Below, piece after piece: positions 1 through 7,018 of a DNA stretch of 9,146 bases. The DNA lies in assembly GCA_900549495.1 (NCBI GenBank), contig UROL01000073.1:1-9146 (forward strand). Reading direction: 5' to 3'. Within the stretch, counting starts at the first letter, position 1. The number at the start of each line of letters is the position of its first letter. The translations under genes and the position numbers were made by a program. A model generated the notes under the pieces. It saw nothing but the letters and a program-made list of their open reading frames with translations, searched no databases and had not been told where the DNA came from. The stretch comes from an uncultured Eubacteriales bacterium. Lineage in GTDB: Bacteria; Bacillota; Clostridia; Oscillospirales; Oscillospiraceae.

Positions 1-1309
1 AGGACTCATCGTCGATGGTGCCCACGTCGGTGACCAGGGCAACCTTGGTGATGACACCGGGCACAGGGGTCTCGGTGACGGTCTCGTCGGGAACAGCCTC
101 TGCAACCTCGGCAGCAACCGGCTCTTCAGCGGCATCCTCTTCGTTGGCCTCAGCCTGGGTCAGCAGTGCCTTGACGGCAAAGCTCTTGGTGCCCTCCTTG
201 GCCTCCACCAACCAATAGCCGTTCTCGCAGTCCTGAACGGACTTGCTGTTCACACGGACATGGGCAACGGCGTAGCCCTCAGCGGGGGTAACCTTCACGG
301 CCAGGTAGTTGCCGACGGCAACGGAATCGGCGGTGTTCTCCAGGGTGGAGGCATCGTCCTTCACATAGTCGTAAACTTCGATGGTAGCATTCTTGTTGTT
401 GTAAACCTTGACAGGGATCTTAGCAGCCTCTTCCACAGGCTCGGCTACGGGAGCGGGGGTGACAACCGTCACCTTGGTCATGTGGGTGTTGGCTCCGTTG
501 TACCAGTACAGGAAGCCCTCCACGTCCACCACGTCGCCCACATTCAGGGCGCCAACGGCGGCGTAAACATCGCTGTCGGGGCCGGTCAGGTAGGCCTCAA
601 CGCAGAAGTTGGCGGTGAGCTCGCCGATTTCAAAGGTGACATAGATATCGTCGCCCGGCTCGCCGTTCTTGTACTCCACCTTCTCCACGGTCAGGCCCTT
701 GACGGCGACCAGCTCGTTCTGGTGGTCGATGAGCTCTTCCTTGCCCAGCAGCTCGGTGACGTCCACAGGCTCAGCAATGAAGCTGCCCTCGGCGATTTCG
801 AAGGTGGCATCCACAATCTCAACTTCGCCAGACCACTCGGCCTTCACGCCCTTCACCAGAATCTTGGTGCCGGGAACCAGCTTTGCAGCGTCTTCTTCGG
901 TGCAGGCCATGTTGTAGATGAAGTAAGCGCCGTCTTCGCTCTGGCCGTAAACGGTAATCTTACCCTCCCACCAGGACTGATGTGCCTGAACATAGGTCTC
1001 AATGTACACCTCGCTGTCCAGCTCTGCAGCCATGTACTCTGCATGGGTCATGGGCTTGGCGGGAGCTTCGGTGGGCTCCTCGGTGGGTTCTTCGGTTACT
1101 TCCTCGGTGGGAGCCTCAGTGGGCTCTTCGGTGGGAGCTTCGGTAGGCTCCTCGGTGGGAGCCTCGGTGGACTCCACGGTGGGTTCCTCGGTCACTTCTT
1201 CGGTGGCTGCCTCTGTGGGGGCCTCGGTTGCCTTATTGTCGGTAGACGCACAGGCAGCCAGGGACAGGACCATGCTCAGAGCCAGCAGGATTGCCAGAAA
1301 CTTCTTCAT
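1..1309 (-). CDS. Lipoprotein with N-terminal repeat/OB-like region fused to a BMP (PnrA-like) substrate-binding domain; 3' part beyond the window
   Basis: The frame is open for 436 codons and runs off the left edge, so the C-terminus is missing. Residues 1-20 form a lipoprotein signal peptide with lipobox LAAC (Cys20). Residues 27-84 are TEAP/TEEP/TEEV repeats, probably a surface spacer. Residues about 90-250 are beta-rich (IETYVQAHQSWWEGKITVYG, then LVPGTKILVKGVKAEW and a second similar stretch, LNVGDVVDVEGFLYW), which suggests paired OB-like folds. Residues about 260-350 contain another small beta module (VKVTPAEGYAVAHVRVNSK). After an acidic linker comes KVALVTDVGTIDDES at residues 422-436, the opening strand and loop of BMP-family ABC substrate-binding proteins (nucleoside binders such as PnrA). 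Start choice: AAGGAG lies 7 nt before the ATG at 1309; an in-frame ATG at 1315 would be only 1 nt from it. The BMP call rests on this short motif because the rest of the domain is outside the window. The role is inferred as extracellular ligand capture. Confidence 0.8.
   Translation of the reverse strand, partial: MKKFLAILLALSMVLSLAACASTDNKATEAPTEAATEEVTEEPTVESTEAPTEEPTEAPTEEPTEAPTEEVTEEPTEEPTEAPAKPMTHAEYMAAELDSEVYIETYVQAHQSWWEGKITVYGQSEDGAYFIYNMACTEEDAAKLVPGTKILVKGVKAEWSGEVEIVDATFEIAEGSFIAEPVDVTELLGKEELIDHQNELVAVKGLTVEKVEYKNGEPGDDIYVTFEIGELTANFCVEAYLTGPDSDVYAAVGALNVGDVVDVEGFLYWYNGANTHMTKVTVVTPAPVAEPVEEAAKIPVKVYNNKNATIEVYDYVKDDASTLENTADSVAVGNYLAVKVTPAEGYAVAHVRVNSKSVQDCENGYWLVEAKEGTKSFAVKALLTQAEANEEDAAEEPVAAEVAEAVPDETVTETPVPGVITKVALVTDVGTIDDES
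1056..1231 (-). repeat. 12-bp-based coding repeat encoding TEAP/TEEP/TEEV units
   Basis: Degenerate tandem units of about 12 bp (minus strand, ACC-GAG-G(C/A)-style codons) encode four-residue TEAP, TEEP, TEEV and TVES blocks at residues 27-84 of the lipoprotein. Unit sequence varies, unlike the purer array at 2312-2407. It probably forms an extended acidic Thr/Pro linker holding the folded domains away from the membrane. Confidence 0.85.
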
Positions 1310-1315
1310 GTTCAT

Positions 1316-1322
1316 TCTCCTT
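1316..1322 (-). promoter_or_regulatory. Ribosome binding site that fixes the lipoprotein start
   Basis: AAGGAGA on the minus strand. The AAGGAG core is 7 nt from the ATG at 1309 but only 1 nt from the in-frame ATG at 1315, so the inner ATG is preferred. Confidence 0.75.
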
Positions 1323-1381
1323 GACCATACGTATTCTGTTTGCACAGCTACAGGGGAATTCCTTTGCGTGCACACATTTCT

Positions 1382-1409
1382 ATTATATACAAATCGGAAA
1401 AGAAATCAA
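1382..1409 (-). promoter_or_regulatory. Candidate sigma-A promoter for the BMP-type lipoprotein gene
   Basis: Read on the minus strand, TTGATT (1409-1404) and TATAAT (1387-1382) are separated by 16 bp in an AT-rich gap. The predicted transcript start near 1375 leaves a leader of about 65 nt before the ATG at 1309. An inverted repeat TCAAT-GATT-ATTGA (1406-1419) overlaps the -35 box and could be an operator. The -10 is perfect; the -35 is weak. Confidence 0.6.
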
Positions 1410-1438
1410 TGATTATTGACAAATTTTTCTTTGGGAAT

Positions 1439-2116
1439 TCACAATTCTATCCGAACGGGCCGGGTAATGGTCATAGAGTCCGGGGTGACGGCGCACTCCA
1501 TAGCCATCAGGTGCACCCCCTGCGCTGCCGCCTGACGCAGGGCCAGGGCGAAGTCGGCATCGGTGGCCTCGTTGGGGTGCAGAGCTTTTACGTTCTCCAT
1601 CTGAATTACGAAGAGTACATATGCCTCATATCCCTGCTGCGCCGCCTGGGCCAGGCCCCGCAGGTGCCTGGCTCCCCGCTGGGTAGGGGCATCCGGGAAG
1701 GCACAGACCCCATTCTCCTCCAGGGTCACCCCCTTCACCTCCAGCAGGCAGGGGCAGCCGTTGCGGGTGAAGGAGAAATCGAATCTGGAATCGCCATGCA
1801 CCGTCTCCGGGTGCAGCGCCTCTATCCGGCCCAGGCTGCCGCCTTGCAGCCACTGGGCTGCGGCAGCGTTGGGGGCCTGAGAATCCATGTTGATCAGGCG
1901 GCTTCCCTTCTCCACGGCAATCAAATCGTATTTTGTTTTTCTGGCGGGGCTGTCCACCCGCTGGCAATACACCCGGGCTCCCGGGGGCAGCAGCTCCCGG
2001 CAGCGGCCTGTATTTTTCACATGGACGGTTTCCACCTGTCCCGCCAGCGCCACATGGGCGATGAAGCGGTTGGGCCGGTCCAGGAAGATGCCCGGGAAAA
2101 TATTCTGATAGGTCAT
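1439..2116 (-). CDS. sfsA: SfsA family protein (sugar fermentation stimulation protein homolog, putative DNA-binding nuclease fold)
   Basis: 225 residues, close to the usual size of SfsA (about 230). Family hallmarks are visible: an N-terminal OB-like part with RFIAHV (18-23) and HVKNTGRCRELLPPG (32-46); SRLINMDSQAPN (72-83); RFDF (111-114); LLEVKGVTLEENG (124-136); and FPDAPTQRGARHL (140-152). D112 with E126-x-K128 matches a PD-(D/E)xK-like acidic/lysine set typical of the family. SfsA proteins bind DNA and have been linked to sugar (maltose) metabolism in enteric bacteria; the physiological role in Clostridia is not settled. Start choice: GGGGAGG lies 7 nt upstream of the ATG at 2116 and the family begins near this point. 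The frame is open further upstream to 2245, but that extension is proline/arginine-rich and non-homologous. The gene is flanked by apparently independent units, so no operon partner is evident. Confidence 0.93.
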   Translation of the reverse strand: MTYQNIFPGIFLDRPNRFIAHVALAGQVETVHVKNTGRCRELLPPGARVYCQRVDSPARKTKYDLIAVEKGSRLINMDSQAPNAAAAQWLQGGSLGRIEALHPETVHGDSRFDFSFTRNGCPCLLEVKGVTLEENGVCAFPDAPTQRGARHLRGLAQAAQQGYEAYVLFVIQMENVKALHPNEATDADFALALRQAAAQGVHLMAMECAVTPDSMTITRPVRIEL

Positions 2117-2184
2117 GGTGCCTCCTCCCCTGCCCGGGCGCTCTGCCCCACCGGGCGGCGGAGGAATGGTTTTCTTGCATTCAT
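2113..2184 (-). CDS. Possible 23-residue leader peptide overlapping the sfsA start
   Basis: A short frame begins at the ATG at 2184, with AAGGAGA about 6 nt upstream in an A-rich context. It encodes 23 residues starting MNARKPFLRRPVGQ and ending EEAP. Its TGA stop (2115-2113) overlaps the sfsA ATG (2116-2114) as ATGA, the classic layout for translational coupling. It is arginine-rich, has no signal peptide and no recognisable family. The Shine-Dalgarno sequence and overlap are the only support, and sfsA also has its own good ribosome binding site, so this may be chance. Confidence 0.35.
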   Translation of the reverse strand: MNARKPFLRRPVGQSARAGEEAP

Positions 2185-2223
2185 GTTTTGTCTCCTTTTT
2201 GGGTAGGCGGGGCTCGGCGCAGG

Positions 2224-2263
2224 AATGGGGCTGCCGCAAATTCACCCTTGCAGCAGCCCCATT
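2224..2263. other. Strong imperfect hairpin between the secreted-protein gene and sfsA
   Basis: AATGGGGCTGC (2224-2234) pairs perfectly with GCAGCAGCCCCATT's last 11 bases (2253-2263). After one C/A mismatch, GCAA (2236-2239) pairs with TTGC (2248-2251), leaving an 8-nt loop. It lies 15 nt downstream of the stop codon of the 2278-3522 gene. No U tract follows on the minus strand, so it is not a textbook intrinsic terminator. It could end or protect the 3' end of the upstream transcript. Confidence 0.55.
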
Positions 2264-2277
2264 GACTGATTTTAAGA

Positions 2278-3522
2278 TTATGCGCCCTCTGTTGTGATGG
2301 GCGGGGTAGGCGCTTCCGTAGGGGCTTCCGTGGGAGCCTCGGTAGGTGCTTCCGTGGGGGCTTCGGTGGGAGCCTCGGTAGGAGCCTCAGTGGGGGCCTC
2401 GGTGGCCTGCGCTTCGTTATCATAGTCGAAGCCGGAGACGGTGAACTTGATTTCCAGAGAGGTGGCGGGGGTGGGATAGTAGGAGATTTCCTTCACATCC
2501 TCGTTCCACTTGTTCTGCACCAGGACGGTGAGGAACTCGGTGTCGTCGGGGTTCAGGTAGGCTTCCTTATAGGTGTGGCGGGTAGAGCCATCCACCACCA
2601 GCTTGACATCGGTAATCTTCACGGTGTCGTTGACGGGAATATCGGTGCTGACACCCAGGATATTGAAATAGTCCTGGTTGCCGGTCTTGAAGTCGTCGGC
2701 GAAGATGGAGCCGAAGTCGGTGACGGAGACGGTGTAGGTGCCGTTGCCCTTGATTTCCGCATCGGTGACCAGGCCGTACTTCTCGTTGGTCTCGTTGCCG
2801 TAGATGAAGTTGCCGAACTTGTCGGAGTCAATGCCATTGGCAGAGTTCCAGGCATCCCGGTAGGTCCAGTTGGGGGTCTGGAGCAGCAGGTAGGCATGGT
2901 AGGTGCCCTTGGGGTCAAACTGGACGGCGGGCTCGGTGGCCTCCTCGGCCTGGGCAGCCTCTGCGTCCACGCCGGTGACGCTGTTCAGGGTGACGGTATA
3001 CTCAATGGTGGTGAAGGCTTCGGGCTCGGCAATGTACTTGGTAGCCCACTCGTTGAAGCCGCCAGCCAGGCGGATGCAGGAGGCGGCCTTGAAGTCGCCG
3101 GTGTCCTCCGTCCACCAGGTCTTGCCGTCGGCATCGGCGTTCATGTCCACGGGGACATCCTTGCCGTCAATTTTGCAGGTGACGGTGAAGTCCATTCCAG
3201 CCACGCCGGTGACATCCTCTGCCACCAGGCAGGGGGCGAAGTACCAGGAGTTTACGGTGGGGGTGTCGAAGGTCAGGGAAACGGTCTTGCTCTCACCAAC
3301 CCGGATGGTCTCGGTGACAGCGGTGATGCCCTCTACATCGGTGCCGGTGTAGCCCCAGCCCCAGTCGTTCTCGGCTTCCTTGTCGCCGCCGTAGGCAATG
3401 AACAAATCGAACTCTTCGGGAATCGCCGCTTCCTCAGCAGATGCGGGAGCGACTGCCGCACCGGCTGCAAGGAGCGCCAGCACCAGCATAATGGACAGGA
3501 ATCTTGCAAGTGTCTTCTTCAT
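2278..3522 (-). CDS. Secreted protein with two similar beta-rich modules and a C-terminal TEAP repeat tail; function unknown
   Basis: 414 residues. A Sec signal peptide (MKKTLARFLSIMLVLALLAA, cleavage probably after ASA, residues 27-29) has no lipobox. Two modules of roughly 150 residues follow: about 38-184 and 207-367, joined by an acidic linker. They share a pattern: hydrophobic strand plus aromatic motif (DLFIAYGG / YHAYLLLQ), xGxxTVSxTxF (VGESKTVSLTF / NGTYTVSVTDF), VTCKIDG / VKLVVDG, GGFNEWATKYI / QNKWNEDVKEI, and IEYTVT / IEIKFTV. This suggests internal duplication of a beta-sandwich-like, possibly carbohydrate-binding domain, but no named family is assigned. The tail is eight TEAP units ending PPITTEGA, with no transmembrane helix, LPXTG or other anchor, which is odd for a linker-type repeat. 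Start choice: GGGAGG lies 9 nt before the ATG at 3522; the frame is open upstream to 3642, but only this start yields an N-terminal signal peptide. Confidence 0.85.
   Translation of the reverse strand: MKKTLARFLSIMLVLALLAAGAAVAPASAEEAAIPEEFDLFIAYGGDKEAENDWGWGYTGTDVEGITAVTETIRVGESKTVSLTFDTPTVNSWYFAPCLVAEDVTGVAGMDFTVTCKIDGKDVPVDMNADADGKTWWTEDTGDFKAASCIRLAGGFNEWATKYIAEPEAFTTIEYTVTLNSVTGVDAEAAQAEEATEPAVQFDPKGTYHAYLLLQTPNWTYRDAWNSANGIDSDKFGNFIYGNETNEKYGLVTDAEIKGNGTYTVSVTDFGSIFADDFKTGNQDYFNILGVSTDIPVNDTVKITDVKLVVDGSTRHTYKEAYLNPDDTEFLTVLVQNKWNEDVKEISYYPTPATSLEIKFTVSGFDYDNEAQATEAPTEAPTEAPTEAPTEAPTEAPTEAPTEAPTPPITTEGA
2312..2407 (-). repeat. Eight tandem 12-bp units encoding TEAP
   Basis: Eight consecutive 12-bp units with silent variation (gcttccgtaggg, gcctcggtagga and similar on the plus strand) each encode one TEAP block near the C-terminus of the secreted protein. 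In-frame unit gain or loss would change tail length without a frameshift. Confidence 0.9.
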
Positions 3523-3686
3523 GTGTTTTACCTCCCTAATGATTGCGCCGCTCCGGCAGATTTTCCGAAGGTCAGCGATACGCCACCCGGTTATGGTTGG
3601 CCGCAGTATTACTTTACCAAAAAAATCATTTGCTGAAAACACCGCAATTTCGAGATAAACTACATGAAAAATTATACGTCCCGGCC
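3523..3686. other. 164-bp intergenic leader region of the secreted-protein gene
   Basis: This AT-rich gap separates the kinase stop from the secreted-protein start. GGGAGG at 3532-3537 is the ribosome binding site. A TATAAT lies at 3676-3671 on the minus strand, but it lacks a credible -35, so no promoter is called. Only short stems are visible (such as GGCC-TGA-GGCC over the kinase stop), with no U-tract terminator of convincing strength. Confidence 0.5.
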
Positions 3687-5486
3687 TCAGGCCCCCTCCG
3701 GAGTGTTCCCCGGAAGGATAAGCGCCACCTGGGTGCCGATGCCCACGCAGCTGTCCAGCCGGACACCGTAGGCCTCGCCGTAGCGCAGGCGGATGCGCTG
3801 GTTGATATTATACAGGGCGATGCTGGATTGCAGCTGCAAATTGGGGGTGTTAATCATATCCCGGATTCTCTGCACCTCCGCCTCGGGCATCCCCTTGCCG
3901 TTGTCCGCCACAATCAAATGGAGCTGGCCCTTGAACCGGACGATATCAATGCGGATCAAGCCCACACTGTTGATTTCCTCCAGGCCGTGAACCACCGCAT
4001 TCTCCACCACCGGCTGCAGCAGCAGGGGCAGAATGCCATAGCACTTTGGTTCCAGCCCCGGCTCGATTTCAATAATATAATTGATGCGCTCGCCGAAGCG
4101 CATTTTCTGGATGGCCAGGTAATTTTTTACATGGTCCAGCTCCTTCTCCAGGGTGGTGAAGGTGGTGCCGTTGTTTTCCAGGACGTAGTGCAGCGTCTTC
4201 CCCAGAATCTTAATGGAGTCCGCCACGTCCCGGTTGCCGGAGGTCAGGGCCTTCATGCGGATGGTCTCCAGGGTGTTATACAAATAGTGGGGGTTAATTT
4301 GGTGGGCCAGCATTTTGTATTCCATCAGCTGCTGCTTGTTGCGAAGCTCCTTCTCGTTGAGCTCGGCCTCGTACATCTTGGCATCCTTCTGCTTGATGTC
4401 CTGAACCATGAACTTCAAGTCTTCAAAGGCATCGTTCAGCTCGTCGTGGCCCCGGAAATCGGAGATGATATTGTAGTCCTGGAGTCGGGCCTTGTGCATT
4501 TCCTCCCGGAGCAGCTCCACCCGCCTGGCGAAATAATCCGCAAAGAGGAACAGGATAATGCCCGGGGTCAGCACGGCGAAGAGCAGCAGCAGCACCCACA
4601 CATTCATAATGTGGCGGATGGCATCGATGCCGCTGCCGTCCAGGGTGCAGATATACATTTTGGTGCCGGTATTGTGCAGGTGGATGGTGGAGACGGTGGC
4701 GAAATAGTCCGTCCCCTCTGCCTTAATCCGGCCGGAATACCGGTAATAGGCGCCGTCAAAATCAATCTCCACCGGCTGGGGCTGGCCGTACCAGCTGCGC
4801 TTGGAGCTGTAGACAATCCCCTGGTCGTCCACGGACACCGCATCCAGGATATTGCTGGTATCCAACCGGGAGCGGAGATAGACATCGCTGAGCCGCACCA
4901 GGGCCACGGCATGGTAGTCCGAATTGGACAGGCCGATTTTCCGTATCAGGCACAGGTTGCTGTTGTCCGTGGTATAGGCATCCCGCTGGATGGAAATCCA
5001 GAAGGCATTGGCGGTATCCAGCGCCCGGGTATACCAGTCCGATGCCGCCACCTCCGGGGTCACCAGGCGGTACTGCTTGTAATTTTTGATGCTGGGATTG
5101 TCGGTGAAGATATAAAGCCCCTCAATCTCCCCGGCGTTGAACACCAGCTCGTCCATATTGCCCAGGGTATTGGCGGCGTTGACAAATTCGCTGGTGCTTT
5201 CATAGGGCTGGGACAGCACCCGCTTCACCCCATTGTCAAAGCAGACCCGCTCCGATATGCTGTAGGCCTGGGTGGTGATTTCCGAGAGCAATGTCTTTAC
5301 CCGCCGGTGGTCCGCCTCCAGCAGCTGCAAATAGTGGTCATTCAGCATCCGGTTGGCGGAGAAAATCAGGAAGGTGCCCACAATCAGCAGGGGGATAAAC
5401 AGGCCGATGGCATACACCGCATACATCTGATGCTTGATTTTGGTTTTTCCCCAGCCGAGCTTGCGAAATAGAACCGGTTTTTTCAT
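3687..5486 (-). CDS. YesM-family membrane sensor histidine kinase
   Basis: 599 residues. A first membrane helix (about 25-44) is followed by an extracellular sensor region of about 245 residues, a second helix (about 293-316), a HAMP-like and coiled-coil linker, then a His_kinase domain with LAHQINPHYLYNTLE (phosphoacceptor His400). The ATPase domain shows the N box LLLQPVVENAVVHG (Asn496), the G1 box VADNGKGMP (Asp528) and a G2 GIGTQVALILP near the end. Such kinases autophosphorylate and normally pass phosphate to a YesN/AraC-type regulator, often controlling sugar uptake and glycan genes. No regulator is adjacent here. Start choice: AAGGAG (5494-5499) is 7 nt from the ATG at 5486 but only 1 nt from the in-frame ATG at 5492. 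It lies 46 nt downstream of the fucosidase stop, with a strong hairpin in the gap, and probably shares its transcript. The ligand cannot be read from the sequence. Confidence 0.93.
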   Translation of the reverse strand: MKKPVLFRKLGWGKTKIKHQMYAVYAIGLFIPLLIVGTFLIFSANRMLNDHYLQLLEADHRRVKTLLSEITTQAYSISERVCFDNGVKRVLSQPYESTSEFVNAANTLGNMDELVFNAGEIEGLYIFTDNPSIKNYKQYRLVTPEVAASDWYTRALDTANAFWISIQRDAYTTDNSNLCLIRKIGLSNSDYHAVALVRLSDVYLRSRLDTSNILDAVSVDDQGIVYSSKRSWYGQPQPVEIDFDGAYYRYSGRIKAEGTDYFATVSTIHLHNTGTKMYICTLDGSGIDAIRHIMNVWVLLLLFAVLTPGIILFLFADYFARRVELLREEMHKARLQDYNIISDFRGHDELNDAFEDLKFMVQDIKQKDAKMYEAELNEKELRNKQQLMEYKMLAHQINPHYLYNTLETIRMKALTSGNRDVADSIKILGKTLHYVLENNGTTFTTLEKELDHVKNYLAIQKMRFGERINYIIEIEPGLEPKCYGILPLLLQPVVENAVVHGLEEINSVGLIRIDIVRFKGQLHLIVADNGKGMPEAEVQRIRDMINTPNLQLQSSIALYNINQRIRLRYGEAYGVRLDSCVGIGTQVALILPGNTPEGA

Positions 5487-5505
5487 CCTCATGCTCCTTG
5501 TGTTG

Positions 5506-5529
5506 TCTCCCCGGCGGGGGCCGGGGAGA
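5506..5529 (-). other. Perfect 10-bp GC-rich hairpin between fucosidase and kinase genes
   Basis: TCTCCCCGGC (5506-5515) and GCCGGGGAGA (5520-5529) are perfect inverted repeats around a 4-nt loop (GGGG on plus, CCCC in the minus-strand RNA). It starts a few nt after the fucosidase stop and ends just upstream of the kinase ribosome binding site. No U tract follows, so a role in mRNA processing, 3'-end protection or lowering kinase expression is likelier than simple termination. Confidence 0.8.
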
Positions 5530-5532
5530 AGC

Positions 5533-7008
5533 TCACTCCACTGTAATTTTCAGCGTCACAGGGAAATCGCTGTGAACCTGGGGGGCCGTGACATGGAGGC
5601 CCCGGGCATCCGTCCGCCAGGTGATGGGGGTCTGCTGGAAGCCCAGGACGGTTACATCCGAAATAATCCCATGGAATGCCTCCAAGCTCTCCCCCCGGCT
5701 GTCTGCAAAGGATTCCACCGTAAAGCAGCCGTCTGCCGGGCACTGCATGGCTATGGCATAGATGGCCCCATGGCCGGTGGTGAAGCGGTAGTCGGCGGAG
5801 GTGTAGGTCAGCTCCTGCTGGTCCTGGAACTGGCCCTCCTGAATGGAAACCGGGCCCTCCATGCTTCTGCGCCACACCCGGGAGCCGTTGATAGCCTGGC
5901 CGTTGACCTGCATCCAGGCGGCCAGATCGGTGAGAATTTTCCGGTCTCCCTGGGGGATGGAGCCGTCGGCCTTGGGGCCGATGTTCAGCAGCAGGTTGCC
6001 CCCCTTGCTCACGGTGTCAATCAGGGTGCAGATAATCTCCCGGCTGCTCTTGTAGTCCAGGGAGTCGGTGTAGCACCAGGAGTTCCGGGCCACCGCCGTA
6101 TCCGTCTGCCAGGGGTAGGGCTTGGCCTGGGCGAAGCCGCCCCGCTCCACCTCCGGGATGCCGCTGCCGAACATCATGGCATCGTGCTTGTAGCAAATCA
6201 TCACGTCCTGGCCCCACCGGTGGCCGCAGTTATAATAGAAGGCGGCCAGCTTTTTCAGGTAGGGCTTGAAGGCCCGGTGCTGAATCCACCAGTCGAAATA
6301 CAGTAGTCTGGGCTGGTAGTTCAGGATGATTTCCGCAGTTCTGGCCAGCCAATCCTCCAAAAATTCCGCCGTGGGGCAGGGCTGGCTGGTCAAGTCCTGA
6401 TTGTCCGCCTCGGGCATGGCGGGCCAATAGAAATCCCCCTTGACCATGGGCTCGTGGATATCACTGTCGAATTCCCGGCCATGGCCCATGAAGAACCAGT
6501 GCTCCCCCCGGTGGGAGGAGGTGCAGAACTCCATGCCCTTGGCCTGGGCGGCCTGCTTCAGCTCCCCCAGCACATCCCGCTTGGGGCCCATCTCGGCGGC
6601 ATTCCAGTGGGAGAGCTGGCTCTTATACATCTGGAAGCCGTCGTGGTGCTCCGCCACCGGGAAGATATACCCCGCCCCGGCCTGGGAGAACAGCTCCATC
6701 CACTCCTGGGCATCGAATTTCTCCGCAGTAAACAGGGGGATAAAATCCTTATAGCCGAATTCCTTCTGGGGGCCGTAGGTCTGAATATGGTGGGTATAGG
6801 CGGGGGAACCCTGGATGTACATATTCCGGGAATACCACTCATTGGAATAGGCCGGGACGCTGTACACCCCCCAGTGGGTGAAGATGCCCAGGCGCTTCTC
6901 CCGGAACCAGTCCGGCACCCTGGCCTGCATCAGCGATTCCCAGGTGGGCCGGAAGGGCCCCTGGGCAATGACCTCGTCTACAGTTTTCAATATTTCCTGT
7001 TGGTTCAT
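5533..7008 (-). CDS. GH29 alpha-L-fucosidase, cytoplasmic
   Basis: 491 residues, a normal size for GH29 enzymes, which release alpha-linked L-fucose with retention of configuration. Visible family landmarks: WFREKRLGIFTHWGVYSVP (34-52); VAEHHDGFQMY (118-128), with the paired His of the fucose pocket; RPRLLYFDWW-type segment QPRLLYFDWW (232-241), where Asp239 fits the catalytic nucleophile; and SKGGNLLLNIGPKADG (334-349) before the C-terminal beta domain. The acid/base residue varies within GH29 and is not assigned. There is no signal peptide or membrane helix, so it should act inside the cell on imported fucosylated oligosaccharides or glycosides from host glycans or plants. It starts 10 nt after the serine hydrolase stop, and its GAGGA ribosome binding site overlaps that stop (TGAGGA), which suggests translational coupling. 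Confidence 0.95.
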   Translation of the reverse strand: MNQQEILKTVDEVIAQGPFRPTWESLMQARVPDWFREKRLGIFTHWGVYSVPAYSNEWYSRNMYIQGSPAYTHHIQTYGPQKEFGYKDFIPLFTAEKFDAQEWMELFSQAGAGYIFPVAEHHDGFQMYKSQLSHWNAAEMGPKRDVLGELKQAAQAKGMEFCTSSHRGEHWFFMGHGREFDSDIHEPMVKGDFYWPAMPEADNQDLTSQPCPTAEFLEDWLARTAEIILNYQPRLLYFDWWIQHRAFKPYLKKLAAFYYNCGHRWGQDVMICYKHDAMMFGSGIPEVERGGFAQAKPYPWQTDTAVARNSWCYTDSLDYKSSREIICTLIDTVSKGGNLLLNIGPKADGSIPQGDRKILTDLAAWMQVNGQAINGSRVWRRSMEGPVSIQEGQFQDQQELTYTSADYRFTTGHGAIYAIAMQCPADGCFTVESFADSRGESLEAFHGIISDVTVLGFQQTPITWRTDARGLHVTAPQVHSDFPVTLKITVE

Positions 7009-7018
7009 ATTCCATTCC

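Noticed and set aside
260..1324. Long plus-strand frames over the TEAP/TEEP lipoprotein, including one with Gly/Leu-rich repeats
   Set aside because: The repeats are the reverse complement of the TEAP/TEEP codons. The minus frame has a signal peptide, lipobox, ribosome binding site and BMP motif.
2117..2245. N-terminal extension of SfsA to an ATG at 2245
   Set aside because: The extra residues are Pro/Arg-rich and not part of the family; the ATG at 2116 has a strong ribosome binding site and matches family length.
2224..2263. Intrinsic terminator for the secreted-protein gene
   Set aside because: The stem is strong but no U-rich tract follows on the minus strand, so it is listed only as a hairpin.
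2312..2407. Short tandem repeat as a possible CRISPR array
   Set aside because: Units are contiguous 12-mers in frame with a protein, without spacers.
3543..5471. 642-codon open frame on the plus strand opposite the histidine kinase
   Set aside because: It is antisense to a clear kinase gene, is rich in Gly/Val/His/Gln as expected of a shadow frame, and has no family motifs or credible ribosome binding site.
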